A stretch of DNA of 64,000 nt from Labyrinthula sp. Ha (lineage: Eukaryota; Sar; Bigyra; Labyrinthulida; Labyrinthulaceae). The stretch covers positions 372,001-436,000 of the forward strand of contig JAALGZ010000022.1 of NCBI GenBank assembly GCA_015227615.1. The letters run 5' to 3'. The notes under the pieces are model-generated. The model was not told where the DNA came from, made no database searches, and worked only from the letters and a program-made list of their open reading frames with translations. Shown here piece after piece: positions 46,501 through 57,629 of the stretch. Both the position numbers and the translations under genes were made by a program. Numbering within the stretch: position 1 is the stretch's first letter; each line of letters begins with the position of its first letter.

Positions 46501-48646
46501 TTTTTTGAGAATAACCGTGACTGCTGTTGAAAAAAGAGTTGCCAAGCTATGGATAATGAAATGATGTATCCCTATTTTCGTCATAGTACCAATTTTATGA
46601 ATGTAGATGACATTCAACTGCTGAAACAAAGCCAAAAATACTAGTAGACCATTAAGAACAAAGGATTAAACTTTTTCTCAATACTCTTTCTTCTGGTGGA
46701 AGAATAATTTAATATGACGTTTATCGCACCATATTTCTTTCCACGTAACCACTAACCCTTTGAAATTCCTGATTTTCTATGTTATGACCATTGTGCAAAT
46801 CTTTGATTCATTAGAAAAGGGTACTACATTATTGCTTTGATAATCCAGTGACATTAGTATTTTAGTTAAAGAAGCGGTTCCGTTTTTTTCATACATTATA
46901 CTCAGGTTCCAGATAATTGGTATATTTATTCCTAATTTTCTGTATTTCAGAGAGAATGTTTCTTATACTTATTAGCACTTTCATAGTCCTTACCAGCCAT
47001 GGTTGCCGAAGTATGTGATAGTAACTGGGCTATATACCTTTATTAGTTTTAGGGCTTTCAACTTCGGATTAATCCCTAGTTTGAAAATACTTTTTCTTAC
47101 CTCGGAACAGTGTACTATTTTGCAATATACTCCTATTTGTTTGAATTTCGTATCCTAAGTAAAAATAAGTTGAGACCTTATGGGTTATAACTTAATTGTT
47201 ATGCTTTCAAAATTAAACTTCTGAGCCTGGCAATGATTGCTTCCTTACTCCTCTATGTTTCTGTCGGATACTAATCAACTTATCTTATTCAGAATTAGTG
47301 GAAACGTGGGATGTTGCAATATTCCTGTGGTTTTTGTGGGAAGCTTGTTAAATTGCGTAGACATTTATACATCCTCAATGCATCCTTTCTTGCTTCGGAA
47401 GATACATAAATAGTGTTATTTGGCTTATTATATCGTAATGGCATCCTATTTGATTTCTTAGGGTGAACTCCCGACCGGATGAGTACCAAATTAGGAACCT
47501 CAAGCCCAACTAATCAGAAACGAAAATCTCAGTTTCGAAACTTCTGAAGTCGGGTTGCAATTATTCATAACAATAATGTTAACCCATAACAAATACAGTC
47601 ACTGGAGTATCTCTTCCATAGCAAATGCTATAATGCTTCGTTAAGGTTATTATCAATAGCAATTTCTTCCAATAAAGCAAAGCATTGTTTCCTGGCGATA
47701 AAATACTTTAGAACTCGTTTAGAACATTAAGAAAAATCCGAAACAATTATTTAATGTGATAAACTAGACTTAAATCCAAAAAGAGAAAAACCAAATGACA
47801 TTTCCACGACGTAGCCTCATCCAACAGATGTATTTTAAAGGTTTTGGTTTACTCTTGCACCTCTCAGGATAAAAAATCCCAGATAGCTCTTAGAAGTTAG
47901 GTTATCGATGTGTTTAATCTTTTGATGAGATTTTTTTTTGTTTCCTGGGCTACCTCTGGATTTGTTTCTACTTGTTTTTTCGAACAAGAACTGTGTTTTT
48001 ATATGTGCTCTATCTATTGAACGGGCATACCCGCTGGGAGCTTGCTGGAAATCATGTCATATTAGTCACATATACTTACTATATCTTAATCTTTTTATCT
48101 TATAAACTTTTTTACGAAAGCAAACGTTCTACTAGCAAAAAATCTAGTAGATAAGTTGCTACACTGCACAAATTGAGGCAAGAGAACTAGTTACTATTTA
48201 GAAACAAAATTAGTTTCTTTTCACAGATAATAATTACTATTCGCACAATAACCCTAATATTCATACTTTTATTTTTAAAGCATTATCAATCATATTTAAA
48301 GGAAGGAAAAAGAAAACAGTTTCATTGTTTTTCCTGTAATCGATCGACAAAGAGAACCAAGGATACTAACGGTATTCCATGTGATAGAATACTTCTACCA
48401 TGGTAGAAGATTATTGCTCATTGTGTACATTACCGGTACATTACTTTCAATACAGATCTAGCCGCGCCCATATTGTGTGAGAAGTATAGAAAGAATTCAC
48501 ACAAATAGTACATATAAATAGACCGGTTTTCATAGTAAGTTGGTTTTTACAACCAGAAGTTCTTGACAGAAACATAATATTACAAAAAGGAGTCAAAAAT
48601 TATCTTGAACTTCCTGCAAATATAAAATTTACAAATATTCAAGAAA
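43561..48646. other. Gene-free stretch with a GC-richer repeat-like tract
   Basis: No supportable gene. From about 43950 to 46010 the DNA is visibly GC-richer and plus-strand purine-rich, similar in texture to the LINE bodies in this window, and contains a run of polar/charged coding-like sequence at 44011-44316 (Arg/Thr/Ser/Gln-rich). It may be more of a retroelement or a non-autonomous repeat. From 46 kb to 48.6 kb the DNA returns to ordinary AT-rich intergenic sequence. Confidence 0.45.
48513..48520 (+). promoter_or_regulatory. Possible TATA box of 7TM copy 3
   Basis: TATAAATA about 127 bp before the start codon at 48647, at nearly the same distance as TATAAAGA before the gene at 36782. 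No matching box was noticed before copies 1 and 2, so the assignment is weak. Confidence 0.25.
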
Positions 48647-49860
48647 ATGTGTTTGACTAACGTAGGAAAAACTTTTCCTGAGGAAGAATTATGTGGTGCG
48701 CATGGAACTTGTTTAGAAGGTGTTTGCGTTTGTGATACAAATTGGGGAAATTCTATTGATCTCGCACCGGTTTTGGCTTTGAATCAAGGTGCAAGAGAAA
48801 TATTTGAGAATGCAACTGTGAACTCAACTTCAATAACAGTTCAAGAATTTGAGAGTTTGTTTATAAATTCAAGTCCTTGTTCAAGAATGATACCAGTGAG
48901 AAATTTTATGTACTCAATTAATTTATTATTCTCAATCTTGGCAACATTTTATTTTATTAGAAATATGAAAACAAAAGCTGATTTGAATAAAAGACTTCCA
49001 CAAGTTATCTCTTTTATTCCTGTTATGATTGACAGTGTTTTGAAAATAGTCTATCAAGAAAAAGTTTCTTTTCCTTTTAGTTTTTTTCCTTCTCTTATTG
49101 TGGGAAGTTTAATTGTATATTTTCAACTATCGATATATAATTTCTATTGTAAATATACTAAATATCACCTATCTAAAGCTCGACAAAAATTTGGTCTTGA
49201 AGTTAAATTTCTCGGTATAAATCTTGAAAAATTTCTTGTTTATCAAATTCATTATTCAAAATATTATGAAATTATAATATATTCAGGTACTTTTTTTGTT
49301 CCTCCGATATTAATCCAGTCAAGTCGAATAAGAAATGAGTTTGATTTTAATCTTTTTCTAATTGCTTACAAACTTATTATTGCTCAATGGATTGTTGGTT
49401 CACTTATTGTTGTATATTTAGTATTATTAACACAAATTGTTTTTGCAAGTGTTATTTCTGATCTCAATACTTTAAAAACAATGTATGAAAAAAATACAAA
49501 TTATAATTCACAACTAAAAGAAACAACTCAAAGTTCAAATTCTCCAAAACATAATATTTTAGAAGATAGTATTAAAAGTTTAAAAGAAACCAGAAAACTT
49601 GTTTCAAGTTTTGTATTTTCTTGCATATTTTCTTATATTGCGTTTTTTGTTTATCCTCCATCTCATCTTTGGTTTCAATATATTGGTCCTGGACTCTTAG
49701 GTAAACTTTTTTTTGGTTTTATTTTTTAGGTTTTTTTTGGCCTGCAATTTGTATTTTTGTTTTAAAAGAAGACGAAAAAAGAAGCAATAAAAAAACAAAA
49801 CCTACAAAACTAACTCAAACCGAGGATTTAACAACTACAAAAACAAAACATGATCTCTAA
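48647..49860 (+). CDS. 7TM membrane protein with N-terminal EGF-like module, copy 3
   Basis: Exons 48647-49700 and 49730-49860 with a 29-nt intron at 49701-49729, giving 394 residues. Unspliced, the frame would stop inside the intron after a run of Phe; spliced, it continues GFFWPAICIF into a Lys/Thr-rich cytosolic tail of the same length as in copy 2. The EGF-like module (C16, C22, C27, C29, plus C2 and C78), sequons at about N55, N59 and N74, and all seven hydrophobic segments match copies 1 and 2. Over the first 258 bases it differs from copy 1 at only about 17-20 positions, several silent, whereas the helix-rich part is far more diverged. Its stop codon is 13 bp from that of the convergent family B gene, so the two transcripts must overlap at their 3' ends. 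I infer a cell-surface receptor-like protein. Confidence 0.9.
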
Positions 49861-49873
49861 ATATTTTGAATAT

Positions 49874-50815
49874 TTAAACACTAGTTAATATTTCTGCTCC
49901 AGTTTCAACTATATTTACAATAATTTCTCCTCCAGCAGTTTCAAGAAATTCATATTGAAAGCTATCTTCTTGATGTCCAACTTGTTTAAATCTTTTTATT
50001 CCAAAACTAAAAGCAAGTAAAAAAACTTCTGCAATTCTAGCAGCTATTACAGCAATAAAAAACTGTTTAAAAACATTTTCCGTTCTATCTGTACTATCAA
50101 AATTAATCTTTTCGACTTGGCCATCTAAAATTTCATATTCTGAAATATTATTTTCAAGTAAGACTAAAATTAAAACACTTCCACAAGCTAAAAAACCAGA
50201 AAAGAGTAATGAACAAAATAAAACAAAACTTCCACAACACCTTGCTAAAACAACAACAAAATTTGGTAAGTTTTCTCTTTTTAATATACAAGTACATATT
50301 CCAATATAACTTAACATTTTACTGTAAGCTTCTTCTGATAATCCAATTATTATTCCAACAACTCCTTCACTTAAAGCTCCTTCAAATTCACCCCCTTCAC
50401 CAAATAAAATACCTTCTAATACACAAGCCATAAAAAATGACCAACATAAAGCAGAAAAAAAGAATACTAATTTATCCATTTTTCTATATGGGTTTTCTTT
50501 ATCTTGAAAGCAAACAGAAAATGGTTCACTATAGTTTGCATAGTAAAATTTAAAATCTTGCCAAATATTTTCACTCCAATACGCGTCTCTTTCTATTATT
50601 CTTAATCCTTTCTCACTTACTGGTTTATGGAATAAAAAAGCTGCATTATTCACTTTTGACTCTATCTCCTTTGCTTTATTCTTTGCTTTTTCAAAAGCAG
50701 CCAGTTTTGCTTGTTTTGCTCTTCCTTCTAATTCCCCATACTTTATATAAGCAAACTCTTTGTATCTTTGAGTTTGATCAAGAACTCTTTGTGTATATTC
50801 TTCAGTTTTTTTCAT
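49874..50815 (-). CDS. Four-helix membrane protein, family B copy 2
   Basis: Single exon, 313 residues; paralog of 39088-40038 with the same order of parts. A charged, Ala/Lys/Glu-rich N-terminal helix (about 1-65) is followed by DFKFYYANYSEPFSVCFQD, then ENPYRKMDK, and hydrophobic segments at about 115-132, 150-178 (with SYIGICTCIL), 190-217 and about 245-270, and a short C-terminus that is not acidic like that of copy 1. The shared signature is W/F-x-DFK...PFS-x-CFQD-x-ENP-x-RK-x-DK then LEG. No known domain recognised. It is convergent with 7TM copy 3, 13 bp apart; copy 1 of this family is convergent with the CNB-RGS gene. That repeated pairing hints at a shared membrane-signalling role, which is inference only. 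Confidence 0.82.
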   Translation of the reverse strand: MKKTEEYTQRVLDQTQRYKEFAYIKYGELEGRAKQAKLAAFEKAKNKAKEIESKVNNAAFLFHKPVSEKGLRIIERDAYWSENIWQDFKFYYANYSEPFSVCFQDKENPYRKMDKLVFFFSALCWSFFMACVLEGILFGEGGEFEGALSEGVVGIIIGLSEEAYSKMLSYIGICTCILKRENLPNFVVVLARCCGSFVLFCSLLFSGFLACGSVLILVLLENNISEYEILDGQVEKINFDSTDRTENVFKQFFIAVIAARIAEVFLLAFSFGIKRFKQVGHQEDSFQYEFLETAGGEIIVNIVETGAEILTSV

Positions 50816-53800
50816 TTGTATTTACCTTCTTTTTCACAGTTAATTCAATATATATGAACCACCTTTTCGATTTTCACGGCAGTTGTCTCTCATTTATACA
50901 GCTTCAACTCTTAGTTTCGTATTTAGAAATAATTGGGCTAGAAAATAGTACTCGTATCAACATACTGGTACCTTACTGTAAGTGCTTACAACAATAATAC
51001 ACTTTTGTACATCCATAAATATATTATTGTGACTATTATACCAGTAGGCAAATGAGAATACCAAATCTATCGTCATAGTTGGCGTTAGTTTGGCATCGCT
51101 TTTGTTATAACGTTAAAGCTGAAATTAACGTTAGCGCGCTCTTATTTTCCGGGCCGAGAGAACCAAAAACCAAGTCTTTTCTCGTCTTTGAAAATCTCGT
51201 TAATTGGCATAGAGTCTCGAAATTGCCTCGAAATCTCCCTTGTAGAGAAAAACATGATTATAGTAGATTTAAACATACATGTAAAACATAGTTTGATAGC
51301 TTTTCCTTTTAGATTTTATATCTTGTTATTATACAAAGCTCTGAATAAATAAAAATTTAAGAATATATAAAATGTCGCAAGCGTCTCTAGAAGCTTAATA
51401 TAGTTATAAACAAGAATGAACTATAACGTAGCTTAAATTTAGTTTCACCGAACCCAAATTACTTCACTTGAAAAGGCGTTTGAGTTCCACAGACTCTCAT
51501 AATCGACAGTATTGTTTTTATATAGGTTAGCTTTTAGCTACAAATACTTTAATGTATAAAATTCGAGAGTTCATGATGTATAACAATATTTACCTCAGCA
51601 AGAGCAATATTTCTTAGCGAATACTTTGTATTTTTACTCCGAACAAAACCTAACGCAATCTAGAAATTTTTACCTAATTAACAATGTTTTTCATAATCAT
51701 TATTGTAGCTATAGGCAAACTTATCATCTTGATAATTCCAAACACATGCAAGTTTCACGCTATAACTTTGTTATTTATGTGTCTCACTCAGCTTTTCTTG
51801 CAGTGATAATGCAACCTATGCAAATTATCTACTAGAATATATATAAGGGTTTGTCTTTAATTTTTTGAACACTGGACTAGGCTTTTCCATTCCACTCTTT
51901 TCAGGTTAGCCTGTATTTCGGATTAAGTAAGAAATAACTGCAAAACTTATTTCTCATAGAATATTTTTTTTATGAAAAGCCAAATATATTTTCTGAAAAT
52001 GATTTTAAATACCTATTTAAGAACATAATATAGTATAGGAAATGAAGCATTTAATTTTATGTACAGCACCAAATACCCCCAAAATATGGCACATCCAGCT
52101 TACATCGACCAGAGAACAATCAAGAAAAGGGTGAACCATCTCCACAAACTTTAGAAGTTAGTTCCTATTTTTATGTTACTACTCGTATTAAATAATGGTG
52201 TTTTATTTTCTTTCGTTTTTACGGAGTGGGGAAAACTTTATCAGTGATTTTTCCAAGAATGCAGTATAGTGACCATATAATAAACAATACCTTTTCAGGT
52301 CTTCTACAAAGCTCAAAACACATTGCAAATTTAATCTAGCACATACTCACATCAAAATTTAAATAATTAAAGCAACATAAAGTATAAAAAAATCACGATT
52401 ACTGAGAACAACGCATGTAGTATTTGTTAGTGTTTGTCACGAAATCTTCCTCAAATACAATATTATCACCCACAATGTGTTTCACATTAAAAAAACTTTT
52501 CCAACCATGTGTTTTGTCAGGGTATTTGATAGGGATGAGTCCTTTAAACCCTAAAAAGTCTAATTTTAAGGGTCCTTTTCACTAAGTTTACAGATGTCTA
52601 AAAAAAACATACATTCAAACGTAACATCATGAAGAACAACTCCATAAAACATATGATTCTTCTCATACTATAAGCATTTACCATACCTGACTTCTCGAAT
52701 CATATCTCAGAATTTTTGTTCTCTATTTAATTGTAACTGAGCTAAACTTCATTCAGAAAAGTCAAGTGTAGAAAATCTGCACATCTGAAAATACGAAATC
52801 ACTCAGTTTTGCTATGATCCTATAAATTATTATACTAGAGAGCCCCAACAATTAAAAAACACGACCTGTAACCTTTAATTCTGTGTTTTATGATATTTTT
52901 AATGTTTTTTTAAAAGAAAAGTCGGTATTGGGCTAAAATACTGTTTCTGTAAACTTCAATCGGCGCAATACCTCAAGAAATACTCATCTAGAGCCCAAAC
53001 AAACCTCACCTGTCAATATAACGGGTAAACTTAGGTCTAGAAGAAACTTTATTTGATAATTCGAGTATTCTGTATAGACTTCCTAACAATGTATCCTATT
53101 TCTAAGATCTTAGAAACTCTGAAAAAGGATAACCTTAAATGTCAAATATTCATGAAAGGGTGATACCAAGTAAAGAAGCACTCGGAATAATTGTTGCCAC
53201 CTTCTGCTATGGATTATTTTGAAATTCCATTCGTTTTGTTCGGTGAAAATCCAAGAACTTCGCTATTGATTTCAACAATATTTAATTGACTTAACTTAAA
53301 TTGACGTCAACCTCAACTTTATAATAGCTAATACTGAACATCTAATAGGTCAAATATCAGAAACTTTGACTTTAACCTTATCTAAATTTATTTTCCATTA
53401 ACTTAGAAAAGAAACGAATAAAGTTTTAAGTTTTATTGGTTTTAGTTATACAAATCTTTGTCATATTTTTACATAATCCTAAATAATAACATTTGTTTTT
53501 AGTCCAACACGTGATAGAGTGTTAATATATATATAAATTAATACAAAGGGAGACCTTAATACGTAAGGATATCACTTTTAAATTTGCATAGTGGTTCTTA
53601 TTCCGACGTATTAAAGATTAAAATTGATATTCATTTTTCAAAAAGTTAAACATCTAAATCTTGATTTAATTATACATATTGGATATCTTTTAAAGAGAAT
53701 GAAAATTTTACTTTTAACTGGAGTGCTTCTCTTTTATGACTTAAGCTGAGAGCTAGTTAAATTTTCTCTGCTTCTTGGTGTTACCATAGTATTACTTATT

Positions 53801-54882
53801 ACTGGTGTTGGAAGTGATATCCATAGGCACGTATTCAATGAATATTCTTTAGGCTAGCAATGTTTTTGTATATAGAGATTTTACGGAGAATTATGTCCCC
53901 AGTTAAGACTTAAACAAAGTACATGAAACTAGATATTTCTTCTAAAAAAGTCTTTACCACAAGGGAGCAAGAATTATGAAAGAACTTTGTTTCAACTTAA
54001 GTATTGAAGTAAGATTGTCAAACTTCTATTTACTGTAGTTAACCTGTACTCCACCAAGTTACTAAAAAGGGGTCACGATGTTGCTTACTTTAAGCTCAAG
54101 ACCTCTATAAACACTTCAATTCACACTCTACTGCACATAAAGAGTTTTTCTTACTAGAATTTTAGGAAAACAAGAGGAACTATGCTCTTTTTAATACTCT
54201 GTACTGACTTCCATGGCTTTGACATTTCTAGACACGTTTTTAATACTTATTTTGTGGGTTTTGAAATTCCATTGATAAGAAATTCCAAAACAGGAAACTC
54301 TAAAATTCTTGAAGCTTAGATTCTTTCTCGTAACCCTTTTTGATTCTTGTCAGTGCACCGGAATTGTTTCTCCTCGTTCTTGTTTCTGAGAAATACCCGA
54401 AAAGCCATCGTTACCAGAGTGTTGAATTCAAAGCCTGACCACAAGTCATGAAATGATCTTTCCGCATAAGAAATATTTCACTCTGTGACTGTTATGCATA
54501 GGAAACAATCACTGTTATCAATGGTTTCATTCAATAATTTTTTCCTCTTCCTTTGATACTCGTTTCGGTTATATCTAGCTAAAACCTTTCAATTTAAGAA
54601 AAAACTTTTTAACACTGGTCATTAAGAAAGTTCAAAGATGGTTTTTGAACTGATGAAAGAAACAAGAAAGTGGCTTCCTTCATGTGTTATTCGGGTATTA
54701 TGAATGATCATTACTGTGTTGCACTGCAAGTTAGGAAAGCTGATGAAATCCAATAGAAGGAACTTCAAAATGGGTTTTAGATTTATTATGTATGAAATGA
54801 AAAACCTAAAACTGTTGTCACTTCAAAAAATATTGGAATCATAGAGTTTGCTAGAAAGACGATGTTAAACTTTAAAGACTAG
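50816..54882. other. Gene desert between family B copy 2 and the hAT remnant
   Basis: About 4 kb of AT-rich DNA without supportable genes. The right part, from about 53.7 kb, may contain more of the hAT element whose C-terminus is visible at 54883, but I could not recognise upstream transposase blocks or terminal inverted repeats. Confidence 0.45.
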
Positions 54883-55173
54883 ATTGCGAAAAGTAGAAGG
54901 CCGTTTATAGTTTCAGAACGAAAAAATAGGGCCTTTGCAGCTGATGAAACGAAATTGAGGAAGTATCTCTCTATGGTTGTGGTTGACTTTGAAGGCGATG
55001 TAATAGGTTGGTGGTCGATGAACGAATTTCATCTTCCCGTACTTGCTGGAGTTGCTAGGGAGACTTATCAACACAACCTGGTTTCTTGGCAAGCGAAAGG
55101 GAGTTTAGACGGAAGGGTATCCAGTACAGAGGATAAGAACAATTTTGAGATGGCATATTTCAAACACATCTGA
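54883..55173 (+). pseudogene. hAT transposase C-terminal (dimerisation) remnant
   Basis: A frame open for 96 codons reads AADETKLRKYLS, then GDVIGWWSMNEFHLPVLAGVARETY. This matches the C-terminal hAT dimerisation domain (in Ac: a Glu/Asp-rich lead, KY-[LM]-S, D-[IV]-L-x-WW, [FY]-P-x-L-x-x-[IM]-AR). The next expected block, ASERxFS, appears in another frame as ASEREFR near 55090-55110, so a frameshift separates them and this is a broken copy. Upstream zinc-finger and catalytic parts were not found. hAT elements are cut-and-paste DNA transposons making 8-bp target duplications; I saw no ends. Codon use is less A/T-ending than in the host genes. Confidence 0.7.
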
Positions 55174-55991
55174 ATACGACGGAGTGAAAGGAAATTGATT
55201 AGCTTGCTCTCTTGTTTTCGTAGAAAATTCGGTTTTTCTCTAAAATAACAGTACTATAGGTCACTTTAATAACTTAATCAGTACAGTAAAAAAAAATTAC
55301 TTTGGATTTAAAAGTGTTTGAAGCACTCGTTCCCAAACTAAAGCACGTAAGAAGCGCACAGTCTCAAGAGAGGGGTGATTCTTGTCTAAAAGGTGTTTCA
55401 CAAAGAACGGGAGAGCTATTCTTGTTTTTTCTTCGCTTTTAAAACTATTTTGTTTGGTAGAATTTCCTAATCAAGTAAAAAGTGAGTTGTTTTTGAATGT
55501 ATTAATAGTATTGAAATATTGTAAAAATCCTTTTCTATTTATTTAATCTTCAGTTCCTCGTTTTCACATTTTGTTTTGAAAAAATGAAGAATCTGTTCCA
55601 TAGCAGAGATTGTACTTAACTTTGCTGAAAAATTCTGTGAAATCTATTCCAGTACCGATATCTATTCATTAAAATTATTTATTCGGAACAATTGGGAATA
55701 GAAATACAATTTCCAGATAATTGTCTGAAATATTCTCTATTTTCTTATCAATTTTAAACTTTTACCTTTTTGTATTGTTTATTCCTGATTGAGTTCCCAG
55801 TTTCAAAAGACTAAACTATATATTTGAAAAAGACTAAAAGACAAATGTTTTAGAAAAATATTAATGAACAGGTTGATGAGATATACAGAATAAAGTAATA
55901 TTTCACAATATATTCGTTCCATGAAGTTAACTACGATGTAGATATATTTTATAAACCAAATTCAAACATAAATACAAGAAAAAAAAAGAGA
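55174..55991. other. Intergenic stretch before the Cys-rich tandem pair
   Basis: AT-rich with no gene seen. The last 30 bases form an A-rich leader (ACAAGAAAAAAAAAGAGA) just before the ATG at 55992 that resembles the leader of the next gene at 57630. Confidence 0.4.
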
Positions 55992-56564
55992 ATGAAAGTT
56001 CAATACTTACTTGGATTTGCACCTATATTTGTTCAAGGTTTAGAAAATTGGTCTCCTCATATTGAGAATGTTACAAATACTCTTAAAAATATGGAAATAA
56101 GCAATTCTAGCTTAAACTCAATTCATCAACAATGTTCTTTTCCTGAATACGACGATTTTGTAAATTGTGCTTCTGATTTTATTGAAGTTGTTGAGGAGTT
56201 TATTAAAGACTTATCCAATGAAGAAATTAAACAAATGTATGAAATTTATGCCACTTCTAACAGTAATCAAGAAACAGCTAGACAACTTATTTCTCTTTTG
56301 AATAATCCTACAATATGTATTCCAGAGTTCTTAGAAGCTTTACCTCAAGTAGTTTTCTGTACTTACGAATGTGATGATGGATATTGTGAAGCAAATGAAT
56401 ATGGATTATCAGCGGCAGTAGAAGTTCTTGCAGCAGGTTTTGGATGCGAATTGATACTAGATCCTGTTTGTGAAGCTTTTTATGATATTATTGGTGATGC
56501 TGAAGGATTGACTGGAGTTATTTTTGCAAGTTTAATTTCAGTTCTTGGTATTTTTGTAAATTGA
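55992..56564 (+). CDS. Cys-rich surface protein, tandem copy 1 (one repeat unit)
   Basis: Single exon, 190 residues. The signal peptide MKVQYLLGFAPIFVQG is nearly identical to that of the next gene. One copy of a helical, six-or-more-Cys unit of about 120 residues follows, marked by PEFLEALPQVVFC, then a C-x-x-x-C pair with EAN, and FGCELILDPVC. The C-terminus ends in a hydrophobic run (VIFASLISVLGIFVN) directly after small polar residues, as in proteins trimmed for a GPI anchor. I do not recognise the family; the alternating helices with paired cysteines are loosely saposin-like, but the spacing does not clearly fit. Located at the cell surface by inference. It is the shorter member of a tandem pair with 57630-58610, about 1.07 kb apart. 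Confidence 0.85.
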   Translation: MKVQYLLGFAPIFVQGLENWSPHIENVTNTLKNMEISNSSLNSIHQQCSFPEYDDFVNCASDFIEVVEEFIKDLSNEEIKQMYEIYATSNSNQETARQLISLLNNPTICIPEFLEALPQVVFCTYECDDGYCEANEYGLSAAVEVLAAGFGCELILDPVCEAFYDIIGDAEGLTGVIFASLISVLGIFVN

Positions 56565-57629
56565 GCTATATACTAAATAAAACTTTATTTTTCAAGTATT
56601 TAAAATATTACGAGTTAAAATATTTTCCTTTTGAAACAAGAACAGTATTAATAAGAATATTCAAGAAGAGCTTTTTGAGATAAATATATTGTAATTGTTT
56701 ATCTTGAGAACTGTAAATAAAAAGTAAGTTCTTCAAAAATATTTATATAGAAAATGATGATAGAATTATTGTCGCTATTCAAAGTCAATCCTACTTAAAC
56801 AAGAAAGTCTGAAAAAAATATTTATTAATTTTTTGTATTTTTCAGAAATGTAGGAAGTTATCTTATCTTTTTTAATCCATAAGTAAGGGATTCTTTTCTT
56901 TCTTTGCAGAAACTGCTGTAATTTATTTCTACTGAATAAAAGCAACTTTTTCTTGGTGATATATGCCAAATGAGAAACTGAAGAATTTACAACTTAGTTT
57001 CATTCTACTAACTTCTACTATCTATGAAATCGAATATAATATATTGGAATGATTGAACAGCTAAGTAGTTTTCTCCAAATTTATTCAAGAATTTGAGCAA
57101 ACAAACTAAAACAAAAAATTGAATATTCTCTCCATATAATATTGTTTTTTCTTAAATAAACGATGTTTGTTATAGTCGTCAAAATATCAATCTATTTAAT
57201 CTCTTAAATTTTTCTTTTGCAAGGATAATGGTTAAAGTCTTCTTGTTCTTTTTTTTATTTCGGTAAGCATTTCTTGAATATACTTTTTATTTTATTTAAA
57301 TAAATAAACCAATTAGAATATATTATTTAAAGAATTGTTTTTATCTAGTAAGAAAGTAAATTTTTTATTTAAAATACGGGAATAATTGTCGCATTTTATA
57401 TTCATAAAGTGTAAATCGTATTTTAAGAAACTGCTGGATAATGATAGGAAAAAGAAATATATTTTATATATACTTAGATATGAACTATATTCTTATTTAT
57501 CATATATATATTTTTGCAGTTTCTTCATAAAATTCGACAGTCGAAAATCAAGTATTTGTCCTTCAAGAAAAAAGAAGTTGAATAATATATATAATGTAAA
57601 CAAACTCAAACAAGAAAAAAAAGAATAAT
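56565..57629. other. Very AT-rich spacer in the tandem pair
   Basis: About 1.07 kb of strongly AT-rich DNA between the two paralogs, with only short motif-free open frames. It presumably holds the 3' end of copy 1 and the promoter of copy 2. The last bases before the second start (CAAGAAAAAAAAGAATAAT) resemble the leader of copy 1. Confidence 0.5.
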
